Assembly: GCA_000739535.1 (NCBI GenBank)
Contig: DF820467.1
Location: 327,895-391,894 of the forward strand
Source: Candidatus Vecturithrix granuli
Lineage (GTDB): Bacteria > Moduliflexota > Moduliflexia > Moduliflexales > Moduliflexaceae
Direction of reading: 5' to 3'
DNA: 64,000 nucleotides
A program made the position numbers and the translations under genes. Under the pieces are notes generated by a model. It worked only from the letters and a program-made list of their open reading frames with translations. It searched no databases and had not been told where the DNA came from. Shown here piece after piece: positions 61,324 to 64,000 of the stretch; position 1 is the first letter of the stretch; the number at the start of each line of letters is the position of its first letter.

Positions 61324-62829
61324 TCACTGAGCTTGCGTTAATCCGATAGAAATAAAATAGTTTTTTATGAATTCCCGATAATTCGCGGGGATCTCTTCTT
61401 TTTGTAAAATGCTCTCCACTTCACGCTGGTATTCGCGGGTAATCTCCTCTTCCGGCACTGTCGCGTTGCCAATTGAGGTGACGGAACGGATATGGATGTT
61501 ATACTCGCTTTTTTTACTGGGAACGGTATGATCCTCAAGGGTTGGACCGGGCGCGCCTTCCATCTGATACGGCGCATATTGACTGCCATCCGCCTTACCG
61601 CGACCGGCAGAAATCGAATGTCCTTGTTCCGAATCGTCGGAAATATTGCCTTCCTCGCGGGCACTTACCCCCTGCCCCTCTTGCTGTTCCTGGCCTGAAC
61701 CGGTTTGGTTGGCGGCCTCTTCCGATTGTTGAGCTTCAGAGCCGGCCTGATTCCCATTCCTTCCCTGAGCAGTTTCGCCGTCATTGGCAGAACCATCCTG
61801 GTTTTGTGAATCTTCTTCCTGTTGCGCGGCAGCGTCTGATCCTTCTGAGGAATCAGGACTCTCTTCGCCAAGTTCATCAAGCATTTGCGACAACAGATCT
61901 TCAAGATTCTGTAAAGCGTTCAAATCAGAAAGGGTCTGGTCAAGCGCGAGCGGCATCTGATTCTTCAGCATGTTTTTCAGGAATTGTTGTAGTTTTTGCA
62001 AGTCCTCCTGAGACAATTGCTGGAATGATGGGGTTTTTTGGGTGGAAAGTTCCTGAAAATTTTCGATTTCCTGTTCGTCTAGTTGCGATTCAAGGTCTTT
62101 TGCCAGGCGCGACTGCTCGCTCTGCACTTCTTTCAACATCTGATTCACGGCGTTGGAGAGTTCCTGGCGATTCATGGCCTGGTCTTGCAGTTGCCGGGCA
62201 AGCTCATCCATCTGACGCGCTAATTTTCTCTGTGCTTCCCGAGGTTGTTGAGCATCCTGTGCTTTTTGCGCAGCGTAGTCTTTCATGAGCTTCTCGATCT
62301 TTTCGGTTGTTTCCCGGTTACTTTCAGTTCGGTATAATCGCGAAGAAAAATAATTGAGCAAAAACAAGCCCAGATTCAGCAGCAGCAGGAAAAGCAGCAA
62401 CAGGTATATTCTTGAAAACCGCGAGGGAAGCAGGTCCTTTATGCTGATCCCATTCAATTTGCGGCTGGCGTCTTCGATAAGCAAATCCGTGAATTGCGAC
62501 GATTTTTCCCGGGTGTAATATTCATACGCCGTGCTGAGCCTGTCGCGCAAGTGCAGCCGGCGGTCAATGTCAATCAGCAAATCTTGAAAACGCGGCTTTG
62601 TGAGCAGCGTATAGCTGAGTGCAGCAACCAGAGCGATACCGAGCACAATGGCATAAAATACAGAAGGATCTTGAATGGTTAAGGTTCCGGTTTTCTCAAG
62701 TCCTGTGGTCAGGGCAGAAGTCAGAAAAAACAGGATAAACGCGACCAGGATACCCTGCTGCGTGGTCTGAAACAGGGCGCGCTTTTTTAGTTTTGATATG
62801 TGTTCGAGAAAAAGACGTTCGGCAGTCAT
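61324..62829 (-). CDS. Membrane protein with long Gln/Glu-rich coiled coil
   Basis: The 501-residue product has two N-terminal membrane segments, a third near residues 145-170 (YLLLLFLLLLNLGLFLL), a long coiled-coil (QDAQQPREAQRKLARQMDEL, EVQSEQSRLAKDLESQLDEQ), a low-complexity Gln/Ser/Asp/Gly stretch and a C-terminal segment ending in NYFISIGL. Proteins of this layout often precede MoxR in such operons, but their function is unknown. The next gene starts eight bases on. Confidence 0.75.
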   Translation of the reverse strand: MTAERLFLEHISKLKKRALFQTTQQGILVAFILFFLTSALTTGLEKTGTLTIQDPSVFYAIVLGIALVAALSYTLLTKPRFQDLLIDIDRRLHLRDRLSTAYEYYTREKSSQFTDLLIEDASRKLNGISIKDLLPSRFSRIYLLLLFLLLLNLGLFLLNYFSSRLYRTESNRETTEKIEKLMKDYAAQKAQDAQQPREAQRKLARQMDELARQLQDQAMNRQELSNAVNQMLKEVQSEQSRLAKDLESQLDEQEIENFQELSTQKTPSFQQLSQEDLQKLQQFLKNMLKNQMPLALDQTLSDLNALQNLEDLLSQMLDELGEESPDSSEGSDAAAQQEEDSQNQDGSANDGETAQGRNGNQAGSEAQQSEEAANQTGSGQEQQEGQGVSAREEGNISDDSEQGHSISAGRGKADGSQYAPYQMEGAPGPTLEDHTVPSKKSEYNIHIRSVTSIGNATVPEEEITREYQREVESILQKEEIPANYREFIKNYFISIGLTQAQ

Positions 62830-62851
62830 GGCGTCTGCTCCTTATATCCCC

Positions 62852-62948
62852 TGTAGCGCGAAATTCCTTTTCGCGCCTGCGAAATTCTCATATGTAGCGC
62901 GAAATTCCTTTTCGCGGCTCGTAGCGCGAAAAGGAATTTCGCGCTACA
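62852..62948. repeat. Palindromic repeat, family C copy 4 (triple)
   Basis: Three GTAGCGCGAAATTCCTTTTC-like units, two direct and one inverted, fill the spacer between two operon genes. Confidence 0.75.
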
Positions 62949-62966
62949 TCTCAATTGTAATCGCAA

Positions 62967-63722
62967 TTATTCACTGCCACTTTTCCTGAGATGACGCCTG
63001 ATCAAGAAATAGTTGAGTGCGATAAATACGCTGCTTGCCCCCAGAGTCGTCACATAGAATAGCAAAGCATTCTCAACAAAGAACCCGATATTTTGCAAGT
63101 TTTTATTGAAGCGATAGATATTTAAAATCGGATTGATTGCCGGCGCCAGGGTAATGGTTGCAAAGAGATAGAGCGCGAGAAAAATTCTGGAACAAAAATA
63201 GCCCAGTGAACTAAATCTGCCTCTGACGAGGTAGATAAAAAACCCAAATACACGGCAAAGAAACGAGGTTGCCAGCACAATGGCGCAAGCATTCAAAAAA
63301 TGAAGCAAGGGAATCACAGACACGGATGCTGCCAGAATGAGCAGCGGAAGAAAGGGTAACAGCAGCAGAATGACATACGCCGCAAATTCGACCAGTCCAT
63401 ATTTGAAAAAATTCTGTTCCATTGCAAGGGAACTGACTTCTTTCGAATACGTGCTGGCATAATAGTTACCTTTCATTATCTCACCCCCGCCGCAACGGAG
63501 ATGAATATAAGCCAGGATCACAAGCGTTGTGGTACACACGTGAAAAAAGGTCAAAGGAATTTTCTGCTGACTGATAAAACTGACCAGGTTCTTCCAGGGC
63601 CAGAACAGCAAGAGCACTCCACACACGATAAGGACGCTGTTGAACAGGATTGACAGCATCCTTTTTGAAAAGAATGGGGAGAGCGATTGTTCGGAATCAT
63701 TAATGAGATATGCAAGTCTCAT
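62967..63722 (-). CDS. Hypothetical multi-pass membrane protein
   Basis: The 251-residue product has about six membrane segments (SILFNSVLIVCGVLLLFWPW, YVILLLLPFLPLLILAASVS, IFLALYLFATITLAPA). The fold resembles Yip1-type or transporter permeases but no signature is decisive. Its start overlaps the stop of the next upstream frame by four bases, so the two are coupled. It leads into the MoxR operon. Confidence 0.7.
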   Translation of the reverse strand: MRLAYLINDSEQSLSPFFSKRMLSILFNSVLIVCGVLLLFWPWKNLVSFISQQKIPLTFFHVCTTTLVILAYIHLRCGGGEIMKGNYYASTYSKEVSSLAMEQNFFKYGLVEFAAYVILLLLPFLPLLILAASVSVIPLLHFLNACAIVLATSFLCRVFGFFIYLVRGRFSSLGYFCSRIFLALYLFATITLAPAINPILNIYRFNKNLQNIGFFVENALLFYVTTLGASSVFIALNYFLIRRHLRKSGSE

Positions 63723-64000
63723 GGGGTATTCAGCGGGATTTCCCAGGTGAGCAATGTAAGATCATCACCCAGAATTCCTGGCTGCGTAAAATGCGCCTGA
63801 ATGACGTTGGATTGAATCCAACCGAGCACAGAAATGATGTGCTGTGTTGTCTGGTATTTGGCCTGCATCTCGCGTAAGGCCGTTTTGAACAGCCCTTTTT
63901 GAATCGTCTTTGTTGCCGAAGATACGCCATTTACCCGAAATTCCTGGACGAATTGCCGCAGGGATTGTTCATCGAGCATTGGCGTCTGTTCAAATTCTGA
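63719..64000 (-). CDS. C-terminus of a probable SpoIIE-type PP2C phosphatase (5' end outside window)
   Basis: The frame is open to the right edge, so the Met at 63979 is not the real start. The visible 93 residues (EQSLRQFVQEFRVNG, FKTALREMQAKYQTT) end with ILGDDLTLLTWEI, which resembles the last strand of SpoIIE-like serine phosphatases, where DD binds metal. Coupling to the next gene by a four-base overlap places it in the same operon. Confidence 0.5.
   Translation of the reverse strand, partial: SEFEQTPMLDEQSLRQFVQEFRVNGVSSATKTIQKGLFKTALREMQAKYQTTQHIISVLGWIQSNVIQAHFTQPGILGDDLTLLTWEIPLNTP

Noticed and set aside
1-64000. rRNA, tRNA, replication origin or complete insertion sequence
   Set aside because: No stretch with the expected sequence or a transposase frame was found by eye; a tRNA search program could still find a tRNA that I missed.

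Overview
The window comes from a Gram-negative bacterium with about 48-50 % GC and a large, repeat-rich genome. Evidence for an envelope with two membranes is the lipobox lipoproteins, a PEP-CTERM sorting signal and a MoxR/BatA-type operon. The combination of propeller-type hybrid kinases, CHAT, WD40-GTPase-TIR and formylglycine-enzyme-like proteins with many palindromic spacers resembles uncultured filamentous lineages such as candidate phylum KSB3 (Modulibacteria). That placement is a guess. No rRNA, tRNA, CRISPR array or complete insertion sequence was recognised.

Layout. 1-3.7 kb: a hybrid sensor kinase cut by the window edge. 4.1-9.3 kb: an exported cluster (truncated vWA chimera, CHAT protease, vWA-FGE protein, membrane GAF-like protein). 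9.4-12.6 kb: a decayed mosaic of a peptidoglycan-binding protein, the TPR part of an ATPase/kinase, and a copy of the first gene's receiver-HPt tail. 12.7-15.2 kb: zwf-pgl. 15.8-20.0 kb: a TIR protein, DsrE-like protein, tgt and an rRNA-type methyltransferase. 20.2-28.4 kb: periplasmic binding protein, secreted hydrolase, DegT aminotransferase, polyol-type dehydrogenase, AraC regulator, L,D-transpeptidase. 28.8-32.2 kb: the polyamine set speD-pdaD-speE-speB behind a possible three-way-junction leader RNA; it takes arginine through agmatine and putrescine to spermidine. 32.3-38.0 kb: lepB, SGNH lipoprotein, gene remnants, a DUF3100 transporter pair and an AbgB-like M20 hydrolase. 38.3-43.2 kb: secreted proteins, including a subtilase split by a frameshift and a PEP-CTERM gene that runs into it without a stop. 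44.0-48.2 kb: a 1404-residue WD40-GTPase-TIR protein. 48.5-64 kb: a BLUF photoreceptor and a MoxR/DUF58/BatA/vWA operon on the minus strand, apparently broken by a 5.8 kb island of toxin-antitoxin and MNT-HEPN genes, several of them dead.

The strongest unusual signal is between and inside the genes. At least eight families of small palindromic, MITE-like elements fill the spacers. Two families carry visible target-site duplications (8 bp for the GGTAGTGG family, about 9 bp for the GCAGGGCTGTTAAG family). Some elements sit inside other elements, up to three deep, and related repeat sequences are translated in frame inside the hybrid kinase.
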